NCBI GenBank assembly: GCA_008933995.1
Contig: WARS01000025.1
Coordinates: 2,525,477 to 2,589,476, forward strand
Source: Datnioides undecimradiatus
Lineage: Eukaryota > Chordata > Actinopteri > Lobotiformes > Datnioididae
DNA: 64,000 nt
Reading direction: 5' to 3'
The notes beneath the pieces were generated by a model. The model saw nothing but the letters and a program-made list of their open reading frames with translations, had not been told where the DNA came from and ran no database searches. Position 1 is the first letter of the stretch. Each line of letters starts with the position of its first letter. The translations under genes were made by a program, and so were the position numbers. Of the stretch, positions 27,884-41,190 are shown in pieces.

Positions 27884-30800
27884 AACATAGCCTCAAAATC
27901 ACAGTGGCCTGGTATGCAGGTTTGGAGTAAACAGGGGGCGTAAGATGGGACAATTTCCAGGTATCTGCTCAGAAATCATGGGATTCATGCCTGGGACAGT
28001 CTTCTCACAAAACCCTAAAAATACTGATATGCTGTTTTTAGTTTGGACTGGCAGACACGCACACACACGCGAAAGCAGACACACCAAAAGTGCATTTGTC
28101 TTCATCCGCTTTAAAGTAAGAATAATGTGTGTGAAGAAATGGAAGCAGAAGTGAAGAAAGAGGGAGAGGTCAGGAGGTTTGTGTGGAAATCTCCCTATCT
28201 TTATCACCAAAATGGGACTATTAAAAAGCAAGGGAGGAGGAGGGAGGGAAGAGGAAATGGCATTGTAATGAATGTGGTGCCACAGCTGCCATCATTTAGA
28301 GTCTTTATCTTTCACTTTTATTAGGTGGAGGAGAAGAGCGAAGGAGAAAAGAGAATTCTCAGAGAGAGGGAGAGACAGAAAGGAGTGACCGACTGAGACA
28401 ATCAGGAATAACACAATTTTTTGCTTATTATGTATTTTCAATTCGAAACAATTATACAGTGAAAACACCAAAGCACTTATCAGAACATTGCGCTTTGTCT
28501 GTCTGACAGCCATGCCAATGAGGTTGGTGACAAAATAAATTGAGGAAGCGACCAAAACGTCAGTTTCAATCCAACTATTTTTATACTTATTATGTGTTTA
28601 AAGTTCTTAACAGCAAAAAAATTACAAACAAGTAACAATACAAACTAAAATGATCATCGCAGTAGCTCAGCTTTGTTGCACAGTGATTCAGTAGTGGCTT
28701 TAAGCTTCCTGTAACATACCAACCACAAGCCATTATCTCTTCCATGTGGCTTTTAGCTCATGAATTAGAATAATGCCAACAGCCTTTCACCAGTAGATCA
28801 AAACATAAATATGGAAAACACAAAAGAACAATAACAACCTGCACATTACAAATCAATTCAAGGCTTACAGTATTTATTCAATTAAGCCTTGCTGATGGAG
28901 GCAGACCTGATTCTCATTTTATATTTATGACATTTTAAACTTGCTAACTGCATAGAGATGGGAGAAAGGAAAAAAAAGAGTTTAGGAAAGAGGTTCTTGT
29001 AAAGAGGAGAAACGGCTCTGATAAAAAGGCAACTTACAATGTAGATTGTACTCTTTTTTCCCCTCATGTTTAAGGTTCATTTTCTGTTACACTACAGCCC
29101 TGCAGCAGTGATGAATTGGTAGAAAATGGCTCCAAAGTATGGAACCAATGGAGCAGAAACCAAACACAGCACTCTGAAGTAGTAACTTTGGAGTTGGAAA
29201 GCACCCATGTCTCTAACAGAAATGGTAACTGGGGTATTCCTTGTTTCCTCTGGGAGCTGAGAAGGGGAACAGCATTTCTAATTTCCACATAATGACTCCC
29301 CAGGCTACAGCATGGTTGGAACTTGTTGTACTGCAGAAAACTTGCAAGAGATTTGAAGTTCCCCATCTGCACAGAGGGGCCTGCTAATGTGTATAAAACC
29401 TGTTTATATGTACAGCACACACACTGCCATACTCATTCATCCTATTTGTAAATGTAATATACTAATAAATGCATCAAATTCCACTGTAGCCTTTCACACA
29501 CCCACGTAAACCATCAGACACACACACATCTACGTCCTTATCTGGATGCACCGTGAGTGGCTGCATTCCACTGTGACTATTCAGAGGTGCACGCACATGC
29601 AAACACACACACACACACACACGTCACCACAAGAAAACACAGGCCAACATTGTTTAGATAAGTGAACGTACAGATAGGTGCTGATCGTTCCTCTCCATCT
29701 AAAAATAGACACTCCTAGCAACCAGCAGAGTAGCACCCAAAGGAACAGCATGTTAACTTGATCCTCTACAGCAGAAATGACGGCCAGTGAAAGAGAGAGA
29801 GAGAGAGACAGAGAGTGAGTCTTCAGGACATGTGGAGACTCAAGAACAGACACCAGATAAGAATTGCAGAAATACACGGATAATGAAATCTTCATAAGCC
29901 AGTAAACTCAGGTTGATAAAATTCAACAGGTTGGATCCAAAGGGGAACAATGAGGCCACTTCTGAGATCAAATGAGACAATTTGATTGAACACACCCCTA
30001 GATATAATGTGAGTTTTTAAACGCTGATTAAAAAAAGACAATTTAATCTCAAAGTGAAAACAAATGGCAAATTCATTGAAAACATAAATGCAAAATATGT
30101 TTTTTCATATGAAGATGATCTATTTAATGGCACGTGCATGAAACTTTACTGGTGCAGCCAACTGATTTTAGAGGTCATATGATCAGCAAAAAGGATATGA
30201 CTTGTGTCTTTTCAGGAGATTTCAATGAAGTGTAGAACAACTACACCTGTATCTGGAGAACTCAAAAGACAAACAGCACAGAGTATAAATACAAGAAAGT
30301 CACTAAACATCTCTTAACAACTGAATCAGACATTGAGGAACTGTACTTTGCAGCAGAACTGGCGAAGAGTGTGAAAAAACATGATGTCTACATGGTTTAA
30401 AGAAACCAGCTTAGACTGTAAAAGTCACACGCTTTGTACCTTCAAGTAGACTTCCTCTCTAATACTGTAGTTCTTGTGGTGGTGCAATGATGTGTGACAG
30501 AGGACATTTAAATTCACACGGAGGTCACTTGTCAGGAGAGTTATTTCACACATTTGAACAAATGACCGATCCTATTGTGTTCATGAAAAAGGAAAAATAT
30601 AAAGACAAGGGAGAGCGAAGAGGAGTTCACTTCTGTACATTTGCCCCAGGTAAAACAAAGGACTCCCTTTTGTAATTTAATTGTGGTCAAGTTCCTGTTC
30701 ACAGCGACTTTTCACAAACGAATCAGGTGAGCATGAACTTACGTAGTCTGACAGGTAAGTCGTTGACCGGACAGGTTTAAAGAAAAAGAGGTGTCGTGTA

Positions 30801-31109
30801 CAGTAATGACTCAGGACTCATTACCGTCACACACTTTAAGGACTTAATGAACTGACACTGTACGCAGAGTGGAATACAAGCACAGCAGTTTTAACACTGA
30901 CCTATAGTATTAATCAGGGAAAACACCCCTGCTGACATGCGCACGTGTTACCATGGCTACCAAATGACTGCCTCACTTATATGGACCAATTATCAGATTG
31001 CTTTCTTTTCTTTACAATCAGCAGATGGATTTATTATTTGTTCATTTGCATTTGAATTACGCTAAAGTCACATTTCTACTATCGTAAAATGAAGTGGTTG
31101 GTCCACTTG

Positions 31110-31270
31110 CTATCTGCACCAGACCAGACCAAGACCCACCTTTCGAAGCGGTTTGGTTTGGTTGTTTGATTTGTACCAGAATTCAATTAACACATGATCT
31201 GTACCAACACGGCAAACGAACCTGAGTTTGTTTCAACTGAACCACACAGGCTGTGTATGAAAGCACGTTT
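31110..31270 (+). repeat. possible interspersed repeat fragment
   Basis: ACCAGACCAGACCAAGACCC followed by CGAAGCGGTTTGGTTTGGTT, and later GGCAAACGAACCTGAGTTTG, resembles a decayed fish DNA-element repeat with GAACC/GGTTC-rich inverted ends. The similarity is loose and the family is not identified. Confidence 0.3.
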
Positions 31271-33403
31271 AATAATGCTTGTTTCACATGACAACTGCAG
31301 AGGCAGCAGCTAATTTATCCACCACTAAACACCCTGTCACCTACGTATGATGCACACAAACACGCACACACACACAAACTCCTCAGCACACACAAATGTA
31401 CGACCATAAGCAACCATGAACTCAGGAAAAGGCACATTCATCACTGATGGGCAAACAGTATACAAATGTATGCACGCATTACAAAAATCGAATAAACCAG
31501 CTAAACCTGAAAGCGCACACTCGTAGTATCGCAGCGTTATTATCTGAAACCTCAATCACTGTGGATCCTATTAAGCCTCATTATTGCTTACGGGATTTGA
31601 TGTCAAAAGTGTGTGATAGTGTGTACACATGTGGGTGTGTGCACTCTTCCTCTCCATCAATCACTGTCTAATCGGGTGTATTGATTACCTAATTGCTTGA
31701 TGATGAAAACATTATTCTGTCAATCTCAAAGTATCCATATTGATCTGATTAGAGGGGGGATGAAGGGAGAGCAAGAGGGAGGAAGTGGTTAAAGAGAAAG
31801 AAAGGGGGAAGAAACAGAAAAAGAGTAGAAAAGAAGAAAATAACAGGGATAAGATATCCAAAGGGATTAAGCCAAAGTTTTTCACTCATGCTTCACATTC
31901 TGGGGAGAGAAAATTCATCTAAAGTTACTATTTTTAACAAAAAACGGGCTAAACTGAAGTGTCCAAAGTGCAGCATACATTTCCTCTCTGAGAGAAGAGA
32001 CTTTCACATACTTTGGTTCCTACCCATCTTCCTTCTGTAACCAAGGACAGATGAGGAGCATCACTACGGTTACCATATCCATGACAACCTCTCCCGCTGC
32101 TATTATTGGGCATGTCGTCAAGGAGACAGAGCTGCACATTATGGGATGCAGACAGAAATAGAAATCTTGTACTGGAAGCAATACAACAGATCTCTGGTAT
32201 TACATAAGAACGACTTGTGCGAATCTAGCGAGGGGGTGCCATATTGATTCTGAAACTCACACACACGGGGTCAGGGGTAAATATAAAGAGCATCATCGGG
32301 ATACTGAGCAACAGTCATGACGCAGCTGTTTTGAGCTTTTACTTCATGAAAAGATAAAACTTTGTATAAACCTGTACTTTAGTGCAAATAAAATCTGGTA
32401 TAATGGAAATAAATAAAACCTGTATGTTTGAGCAAACTGAACTTAAAGGTCTAAGAACAATGTGACACCCAAATGATAACGAGACAAACTTATGACAACA
32501 ACAGCAGCCTTCCTGCAGGGAATACTGAAAACCTGTGGCTCGAGCTCACATGATAATAAGGGGTCTGTAACACTGAAATGCAAAGGTGACACTGTAAGAC
32601 TTAATTGTGAGCTGGCAGGGTTTCCTACTGCTAAGACAATAAGGTCGCACGCTCATTCTTCCCAAATGTGCATCGCCGTAGGCAGCTCTGGATAAACCCA
32701 TCATTTTAATGACTAAGATGTCAATATAATGAGAATCACAACAGACACTCTAGAAAATGAACCAACGGGAAGTAGTATAGGTTCTGGCAGCCTCGGGTTT
32801 GCTGTCTTTCAGACACAATAAAGGAACATTATACAGTCAATTGTTGAAGTTAAATTATATTGCAAACGCAATGAAAACATACTGAAGATCCACTTGTGGA
32901 ACAAGACTGTTAATAGTTTCGAGACACATATGTGGATGTAAATCTAAAACATTTACAGAGCAATTGGGCATGTTATGAAATGTTGCAAAAGTATTTCAAG
33001 TTAAAACTGAATTTTGAGATCCAGTTAAGAGGTGCTCCATAAAATACATCATTTTGAGCTATCAGTGTTGCAGGTCTATTGCACTTTATGATTAATTATG
33101 TAAACCATGTTTTCTTCCATGTTTTTCTGCGGGATCACACATTTTACAGCCACTGACTGACTTAAACCAGCTCAGTGTTTGTCCCTTTTTTCAGCACAAA
33201 AACCAATTTGCTTTAAATTTTCTACTCTTTTACACCACATACTGTACATGCACAAAAAATGTAAAAACACACACACACACACACACACACAGATGCATGG
33301 TTCAACCATATATTTAAGCCTCTGGTCCATCTGCACACTGCTTCCTGTCTGTCAGAAGGTTATAAAACTAATTGACCACAGCTGTGGTGGTGGTGAGGGG
33401 TAT

Positions 33404-33404
<1 letters not shown>

Positions 33405-33458
<54 letters not shown>
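33405..33458 (+). repeat. (GT)n microsatellite
   Basis: About 27 uninterrupted GT units, one of the longest pure dinucleotide arrays in the window. The transcript strand of cacna1c reads (CA)n, a known hnRNP L ligand type, but the array is nearly 3 kb downstream of exon 3. Confidence 0.95.
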
Positions 33459-33460
<2 letters not shown>

Positions 33461-34405
33461 TGTGTCTTTTCTTTAACTGTAGGGGGTCCCAAGTAAGATC
33501 CCAAATAACTTTGCAGGAATAGAAGACCTGAAAATAGGTTCATTTAGGAGGCCAAGGACTTCATGTAAGTGTGTGTGTGTGTGTGTGTGCGTGTGTGTCT
33601 GCATGCCAATGCTCCATGCTGTATACTATTTCAACTATGCAAAGAGAGTAGCATTAAAATTCTCTCACTGTGTTGTGTTGACAGACACCAAGAGACAGTG
33701 AGTGTTACTATTATTCAGTCTAGACTGTCCACAGAGAAAGCCAATGAATCACACTCTAAGCATTATTTTTCTCATATGCATTATTTGCCTTAGTTATTTG
33801 GCGTGACAAAAAAAAGGTACATATTTTAGTTGAATTTGTGTTACAAACATAAAACACTGGATTTTAATGGGAACTACCTGGTATGTTGGAAAGTAGGATG
33901 CAGCTGAAAGTACATTTTCAGTCCAGACTGTCACAGTTATATAGAATTAACTCAGCGTTAGTTCAATCATTAACTCTCTACCTGTAATTTAGACATCCCT
34001 GACATGTTGATAATGCAGCACAAAAGAAATAGATTTAAAGATGTTAAACTAATGAAGAGCTTAAAGAAGCTAAAGAATAACTTTGATTAACTGTAGAGTC
34101 GGTAACTACGATGTGATCACTGAGACTTGATCTGTAAAGCCTGACTGTACATTACATTACAAAACTATTGTAATTGCTGCGTGTGTGCCTCCTACTGAAT
34201 TCAGAGAGAGAGGCAGAGAGTCAAAGAGAGTGGGTGATGGATACAGATTAAGAAGATGAAAACAGCTGTCCTCCCTCAGTCCTATTTACTCTTCCACTGA
34301 CTCATACACCTGCTCTGACACTGTATCATTAAGCAGAAATCAGAGGGTAGACACACAGGAAAACAAATCAAAACCAGCGTTGTTTCTCCACTCACAGATG
34401 TAATG

Positions 34406-34409
<4 letters not shown>

Positions 34410-34461
<52 letters not shown>

Positions 34462-34476
34462 ATGTGTGTGTGTGTN
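34410..34476 (+). repeat. (TA)n(TG)n composite ending in an ambiguous base
   Basis: About 23 TA units pass into TG units up to 34475. The next base is N, the only ambiguous base in the window, so array length here is probably not resolved by the assembly. Confidence 0.95.
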
Positions 34477-34853
34477 AAAACACGAGACAGGACGAAGAGG
34501 GAGGCACGACAACACTTCCTCCAGACGAAACACATACGGTGTGATTACTGAAGTCTTGTCCTGACACTGTAAATTTCCCCCTATATGAAAAATATCATAC
34601 TGTACATACAGACTTGTATGAAATAAACAGACTTTTCCTTTAGTTTCTCATGGCTAAGGCAGAAATTGATGGTGAAACCTTTCAACACACCTCTGATTTG
34701 GTGCTATTATGCGCAACCTGACATCCTACTGAAGCCGATGAGACATGAAAATCATTCTTTGTTTTTAACAAAAGGGAAAAAAAAGGTTATAAATTCCTCC
34801 AATTCACTTGCTATCGTCACCCTTGCCATTAAAATATCTTAAGACTCTTTGGG

Positions 34854-34914
34854 CTATATATATATATATATATATGTGTGTGTATGTGTGTGTGTATATA
34901 TATATAAATATATA
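34854..34914 (+). repeat. TA/TG composite microsatellite
   Basis: TA units, then GT units with a GTAT break, then TA units again. The layout is nearly self-complementary at its outer parts and could form a hairpin. Confidence 0.9.
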
Positions 34915-35199
34915 GCAAGTTAGCAAGGTGCTACAGTATGATTTGTTAAAGATCAAAATTGAGGAAAACTAACAGAGTCTAAAGAAAATACAACCACATT
35001 AGGTAATTAGGTCATATACAGAGATGTTGATATGTGAAATGACACACAACCGCACGCAAGAATAAATGTGGCAAACTCATTCTTAGAAAGAAGAATAGAT
35101 AGAAAGAAGGGAAGAAAGACAGAGTGACAGATGTTACATGGCCTCAGAGGGATTAGTGTCCTCCTCACACTAATACACTGGCATACATCTGCAAGGTGA

Positions 35200-35201
<2 letters not shown>

Positions 35202-35245
<44 letters not shown>
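35202..35245 (+). repeat. (CA)n microsatellite
   Basis: About 22 uninterrupted AC units followed by TAAATTGAAC. Confidence 0.95.
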
Positions 35246-35247
<2 letters not shown>

Positions 35248-35279
35248 AATTGAACAGATATATGTAATCATATTGATTT

Positions 35280-35350
35280 GTAGCTGGGATTGGCTCCAGT
35301 CCCACGCAGTCCTCAAGGATATGCAGGTATAGCTAATGGATGGATGGATA
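35280..35350 (+). mobile_element. 3' tail of a fish LINE (RTE/Rex3-like), severely 5'-truncated
   Basis: GCTGGGATTGGCTCCAGTCC, then CCTCAAGGATATGCAGGTAT, and then a short ATGG tandem (AATGGATGGATGGAT) is the characteristic 3' end of abundant teleost non-LTR retrotransposons. Only about 70 bp remain, as expected for incomplete reverse transcription. The clade name is from memory and less certain than the LINE call. Confidence 0.6.
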
Positions 35351-36256
35351 TTGATTTATAGAAACACGGAGCAACACACTGCTTTACACACACACGCACA
35401 CACACACCCTGGTGAGCTTCCAGGTTAAGTTAATCAGATAAGAGGTTTGGCAGGAAGCAGTCAGAAAACATGAGTTTTCGAGCAACAGATGTCTTGGTTT
35501 TGCAAGACATTTTCCTTAGAAAAATATCAAATTATACCACATTTGGTTCATTAAACTAAATGACATTTTGGAAACCGTGCATTCACTCTTCAATCAAAAC
35601 AAACTGAATCAGTCCACCAAAAGAGCTCACAATTCCTCAATCAAAACAACTATTTTCTACTTAGCCAAACGGTTTTTGTTGCCCACAAGAAAATGATGCT
35701 TCGCCCTCGATCAAATCAACTCACATGGTTTTACTTGGTGCAACTCAAGAGTCCTCAGTCAAAATGACTGAAACCCTCCATCTTCTCCAGGCCTCAAAGT
35801 GGAACATCATAATCAACAACTCTGTTGCATCCAAGCAATCAATGATGGAAGCAAATGATGCTCCAAGGATCCCCACCGTAATTTCTTTTTTTTTTAGTTG
35901 TTCTGCTCTTTGCCTTTCACTCTTTTTACTCCACCCTTCTTGTCTTTCCCCTTCACAAACCAGTCACAGTGTCGTACAACATCCCTGCCTCTTGGAAACA
36001 TGGCAGAAAATCACATAGTTAGGGGAATCAGCTAGAAATGTGCAAATTGCACCCTGCTCAGTGAAGATAATTAACAAAATCTACTGATGAAATGTTTCAT
36101 AAATCAACTGTGCACCTAATAACATGTGAGACTACAGCAACAAAAACTATGAAACATCCAATGAGCCGAGCAGTTACACCAACCATCCACTATTGGACAA
36201 AACAGCAAGCCAGCATATTTAACTGGACAGCAGTTTAAATAATGTAGACTTCTCAC

Positions 36257-36362
36257 CAGGTTGGAGTTGGTGGCGTTCGAGTCGTCCTCGGGGAAGGGGA
36301 TGTAGACGGCTAAGGCCACACAGTTGGCGAAGATGGTCATCAGGATGATGATCTCAAATGGT
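36257..36362 (-). CDS. cacna1c: cacna1c exon 3: Cav1.2 transmembrane segment IS1
   Basis: This 106-nt coding exon follows exon 2 on the minus strand. The acceptor is TTCTCCTGTCAG and the donor CCTG|GTGAGA. Its first base completes the Lys codon (AA|A) left open by exon 2, giving [21 protein letters not shown] and then [16 protein letters not shown], where it ends in phase 0. This is the first transmembrane helix of repeat I and the start of the IS1-S2 extracellular loop. The NATNSNL ending is characteristic of Cav1.2, whereas Cav1.3 has a different tripeptide pattern. Two conservative changes from the mammalian sequence are visible (Leu to Met and Ile to Val within IS1). The single exon is shorter than a typical gene-finding cutoff and would be missed by open-frame searches, which run on into intron. 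The following exon, expected to encode IS2, is not found in the remaining 36 kb. Confidence 0.96.
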
Positions 36363-38926
36363 CTGACAGGAGAATTAAGGAAAATACAAACCGGAACAGA
36401 GAGCACAAAACAGAAGTACAGACACAACACTGGAGATCATCGCAGGCCAACTTGGTTGCACTTGACTGACATTTGGATGAGGACAGATCAAAATATTCTT
36501 GCATCTGTATGACAATATGTCAAATACCTTTGTTGATGCGATCATGTGGTGCTTCATAATCAGTTAATGCAAAGAGAAAAAACATGTGCCAACCACATGT
36601 TGCTCACGGACCCTCAGCTCTATTTCAAAATGGGCCTGCCCATCCAAAGGTCCATGTTGGATTTTTATAAATCCAGATAATAGGTCAGGGTAGGTTTTCA
36701 ATGATCTGTGAAAACCTGTTGTACACAGTAAAAAATAACACATTCTCTGACTTCTGGTCCTTCTGAATAGAGGAAGTCTTCATATCGGGCATGTTAGGTC
36801 AACAAAGAGGTATTTTTAAAAAGGCTAATACATCCTTACATAAGCAGAGGTATATATACACACAGCAGTGTGCACAAGCAGTGTACACAATGAGGGAGAT
36901 CAAAGCTGTTGAGTTTGCCTTTTCGTTAACAATAAGACATATTGGGTCACTTAGGAGCCTCTTTGTGTTTGCAGGACGGGTTAGGGAGACAGTGCATGCC
37001 CTAATATGGGTGCGGTGAGGAGCAGGCCTGTCGCGTGGAAGACAGGATGTGGACGGAGAAAGAGTGCGCGTGAGAGGGAACGAGAGAGAGGAGAGAGTTT
37101 TTATATGGAACGGTCCTTGAGAGGGGAGTGACCTCATTATTTTTGGCCTCAGAGAGAGGGAGAGAAACAGAGGGAGAGAGCAAGGGATGCAAAGTGAGAG
37201 AGAGAATGGAGAGTGGAAGGAGAGAATGTGAAGGAGAGATAAAGGAGGTCTGGTTTTCATCAACACAATTACTAACCGCCACTGCTGTCACCTCCCTTTT
37301 CTCTCCCTCTGCTCCCTTCTTCCATTCTTTCCTTCCTTCCTTTCTCCCTTCCCCCTGCCCTCTTGGCTGCATGTCAAATTAGTCTAGACTCCAAACCTTG
37401 TAGTGTAACGTAAACAGCAATGTACTGATGAGCTGCGCTGTCAGAGCCTCAAATCTAGAAGACAAACCACGAGCAAACAAGTGTACACATTCATGCTGAA
37501 CACATTACATGACACCACGAGCGCAGACTTTCAAGCTTAAGAACAATGTTAAATAGTTTGCGACAGTAAATCCAACACGAGCGGCAGATTTTGTGTGTGG
37601 AAAGCCAATGGCAATGCTTGACTGGTACATGTGCAGCAGTTATTGCAATTAGGCATATTGGGACTTTAAAAACACTCACTGTGCTAAAACCACAGAAGGC
37701 TGTGACTTGAGACAGAAACCAAATAAGAACATGGGAGAAATGCAAAAGACCAGTATATCTATCACATTCTTTAGACAAAAATAAAGTGATGCATTAGTAC
37801 ATACAAGTCTCCAAAGTTGAGTGAATATACCACCACATGATCTCAACCTTTGAAATTTGTTTGTTGTTACTGACAGACACATTATAGTGAGTTTTATGAT
37901 TTTAGCAATCGTTCATTATTTAGCAAGCACACTAGCAATTTGCTGTGTGTGGCTGCCTTAGAAACAGACCTACTATCCATTTTAGAGCCTTAACTACTGT
38001 TTGATGAAGAGCCCTGCAGACAGAAAAGAGCAAGAGGGTGGAAAAAAAACCCTAAAGCTTTCATTGGTGGCGCTAATACTTAGTTTATGTTTGGATTAAG
38101 GATTGACCCTTGAACATCATCGACCACAAGATCATTCAGCTCATTCAGCGTGGGACCAAAATGCATCAAAGTTAATCACTCACCCTTGTACCGGGGGCTC
38201 ATTAAAACACACTCCAGACATGCGGGGACCCACAGAAAAACAGGCCTGTGACTCATTCTGGGTTCCTGACCCATAATTTAAAAAAACCCCTTGAGGTCTG
38301 CTTCCATCAACATGATAATAAATCTACAGTTCGGTGTGCTGTTGAGAGCAAAACAACACTTGGAGGAAATTCTGGGGGTCTGAGTGAAGAACCAAACCAA
38401 GTATTAAGTCTATTAGTAATATCGAGTGCATTAATCAGCATAGCAGCAACAAATATCCCTGTGTGACAGCACAGGAGCAAAGAAATATTAGTGGATTTTG
38501 CCCAAAAGCTAATTGTGGTGGGGTGACGATTGATATCTGCAGTCAGTCAGCTCAGCAGGTTTCATGGCTGACATGATGTAGCATTCAGCAGGGTGCTACT
38601 GTCTGAGATATTTTGGAATATCATATACATTCAGCATTTTAACAAGCTAACTGTATACGCTTGTGACAAATTGTCACACCAGGATGCTGTTATTCTCTGA
38701 AATAGTCTGCATTCAGCAGGTGCCTCACAAAAACACTGCATGCAACAGCACAGTAACACAGCACAATCTCTTATTCTGACAAACCCAAATAAGAAAGCAG
38801 GGATATTTACTGATACGATCTTGGAGAGCAAGCTCAACACTCTTATGCGTAATGCTGAGAATATCTATTTTTTTTCATGACTGAGTTGAAATGCATGCAA
38901 ACAGTCTAACCCCTCATGCAATTTAA

Positions 38927-39030
38927 GTGTGTGTATATGTACATATGTGCATATATATGCACATATATATATGTGTGTGTGTGTGTGTGTATATCCATAT
39001 ATATATTTATGTGTGTGTGTGTGTATATGC

Positions 39031-39066
<36 letters not shown>
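38927..39066 (+). repeat. compound TG/TA/GA microsatellite
   Basis: Alternating TG and TA tracts with CATATATATG-type palindromes pass into a pure (GA)n of about 11 units at 39045-39066. Several segments are self-complementary. Confidence 0.9.
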
Positions 39067-40759
39067 TTATCCAGCAGACAGAGTGAGAGAGCATGTGCAA
39101 GTGAATGAACTCAGTGACACCTTTGTCGAAACTACCACTTAGTGTGATTTCATATAGAGAACATAGTAGTTAGACGTAAACCTGCCCCCGCTCTCTCCTT
39201 GTCTCTTACCCTGACCTAGCTGTGTGCAGGTAATGCTTAAATGCCATAATTGCAACACATGTGAGAGTACTGTGTCTGTGTGTGTATGTCTGTATTGGTG
39301 TGTGTTACAGTCCTTTATCATCTGTGTGTAACCATGTGTGTGCTCTTTAAGAGTGTTTACGTGTGTGTGTTCCCTCTTCTAAGTCTGTGTTTGTGTGCAC
39401 GCGCGTGTGTGTGAGCTCAGACGGGCCCCATCGACCTGTTGAGAGCAGCAGCTGTTGTCATGGTAACAGAGGAGGGAGAGAGGAAGATTTCGGATCCGCT
39501 ATCTCTAGAGACAGAGGTACTTACAGAATGCAGGACACACACAATCACGCTCACACATTCACTGAGGAGCGCGCACTTACAAGCAAAGCCTATAGAATAC
39601 GTGCAACACATAAATGCATAACTGCACACACGCGCAGAACAATTGCATGAATTGAAGGGCACAAAGTCACCCGCATTTAAACAGGACCACACTGCAGGCT
39701 TGAAGGACATCCTATAGCACAGTGTTTAGACAGACAAGCGGGCAGAAAGATGGAGACTTCTGAAACCAGTGAAGGACACAATTTTCTGTTATTTAGCTCC
39801 TCTTTGCTCTGCCATTGTTTTTGTTGTTTGATTTCATACTGTTTACTTCCTCTTCTCTTTCTGGTTTGTTAGCCTCATTAAGAGCCCACTTTAATGTCCC
39901 CCACCTTTCTCTCTCTGTAACACTGTCTGTCTCTTCTCTCCCTTTAAAGCTGTTAAAATGAATGATGCTGGGAATTGTGGGTAATGATCTCAATGGCCAC
40001 CAGTCACTTGGTAAGATTGTTCCGGTGACCCTTAGGATTTATTCATGCTTTTTTTCCCCATTACTTTTCTTTTTGTTTACAACATAAGCACCATTGGAGA
40101 GGATATCTTAAAGTCTATGAGTTTTAATAATTGCTGTAAATATGCAAGTTGATCAGAAGGATATTTTGCCTGTATCTACTGCTGCACAAAGGGAGATTAC
40201 ACAGCCTTTTAAAGGAAGGGCTGTTCTCTGGAAATTTGGATACATTTTTAAGAAAACATGTCTGTTGTTTGAGTGTTATGGATGACAAAATGCACCCAGT
40301 GGAGGACTCCAGAGCCTGGCTTTCACATTAAACTGAGCAAAACCATCAAAACAAATGCATGACCAAATTGGACCAGACAGAAATTTAGTAGTTCTTTGAT
40401 AAATATACACATTTATAAGAATGTCACGAAGAATGATGCTAACATTTATCACTGGATATTTAAAAAAAAGAGATTCCCACTGCTGTGAGAATATGTCGGC
40501 TGCAGGGACTGAGAGTGCCTGAGAGTAATCAAAAATGCTAAATGTAATTCCTTGAAAGCCTAAATAGAAGAAATATATTAAAACATGTCAGTATTACTAC
40601 GTTTCTTACATGCATGTAGGTATAACCTGCTACAATTATAGTCAACAGTATTTCTCCTTAGTTCTTTTGCTCATTATAGCCTATGATGTTATCAACGCTG
40701 ATGTATCCTACTTGGATAATTCCCTGATGCAACCCTTCCACATAAAAGCACACACTACT

Positions 40760-41040
40760 ACCAAACCATCTTCTCCTTCCTCACCAATTCGCTCTGCTTC
40801 CGCTTCTCTCCTCTCCTCCCTCATGATCCCCCTATCCTCACTCCTCTCCTCCCCTCACTCATTATTTGCCCTCCCCCTGCTCTGTCATTTTTCTTGTTTA
40901 CCTTTCCCATCCTCCCCTCGATCCCTCCCTCCCTCCTCAGCTACTCAGCTCCATCATCTCTCCTGTCGACATCCATGTCCTGCCCACATCCCTGCCCTTC
41001 TCATTTCCCCAACCCCTCCTTTTCCTCTCCCTCTCAGGAC
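40760..41040 (+). other. pyrimidine-rich strand-asymmetric block
   Basis: For almost 300 bases the plus strand is dominated by C and T (TCCTCC, CTCTCC, CCCTCC motifs). It is followed, after a mixed stretch, by the complementary bias. It codes only for low-complexity Ser/Pro/Leu frames and is read as a polypurine stretch in the cacna1c transcript. Confidence 0.8.
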
Positions 41041-41190
41041 GATGTGTGACTGTGCTCTTGCTGAGTTCTTGCTCATGTGGACCCTCTCCTATTATAGATC
41101 ACTTTGACTGTGACACTGACCATTTCTGTCTCTCTCCCTTTCTCTCTCCGTCTCACCCTGAGGGAAAACCAAGTCATTATGTTCTGCAGC

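Larger units (their letters stand above)
23121..31100. other. cacna1c intron 3 (part): non-coding
   Basis: No exon is supported. A pyrimidine-rich block spans about 23340-23640 and is followed by a CpG-containing patch at 23645-23790. Microsatellites are (GA)n 23866-23916, (CA)n 26611-26642, (CA)n 27829-27877 and (CA)n 29604-29622. A poly-A run is near 24928-24940. A near X-box (one mismatch) is at 30947-30960. Open frames of 60-116 codons in 28.2-29.5 kb have no recognisable domain. Confidence 0.6.
31271..36256. other. cacna1c intron 3, 5' end: non-coding
   Basis: This is the stretch immediately downstream of the exon 3 donor on the minus strand. It holds (CA)n 33268-33292, (GT)n 33405-33458 and 33570-33588, two TA/TG composites (34410-34475 and 34854-34914), (CA)n 35202-35245 and a LINE tail at 35280-35350. 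A single N is at 34476. No IS2-encoding exon is recognisable here or further downstream. Confidence 0.65.

Noticed and set aside
29070..29420. Minus-strand open frame of 116 codons in complex sequence
   Set aside because: No recognisable motif. It could be part of an unidentified old repeat, but nothing supports a gene.
32492..32695. Plus-strand frame reading SVTLKCKGDTVRLNC, reminiscent of an Ig-like strand
   Set aside because: The resemblance covers only about 15 residues, with no Trp core or second Ig cysteine context, and no convincing splice sites. Probably chance.
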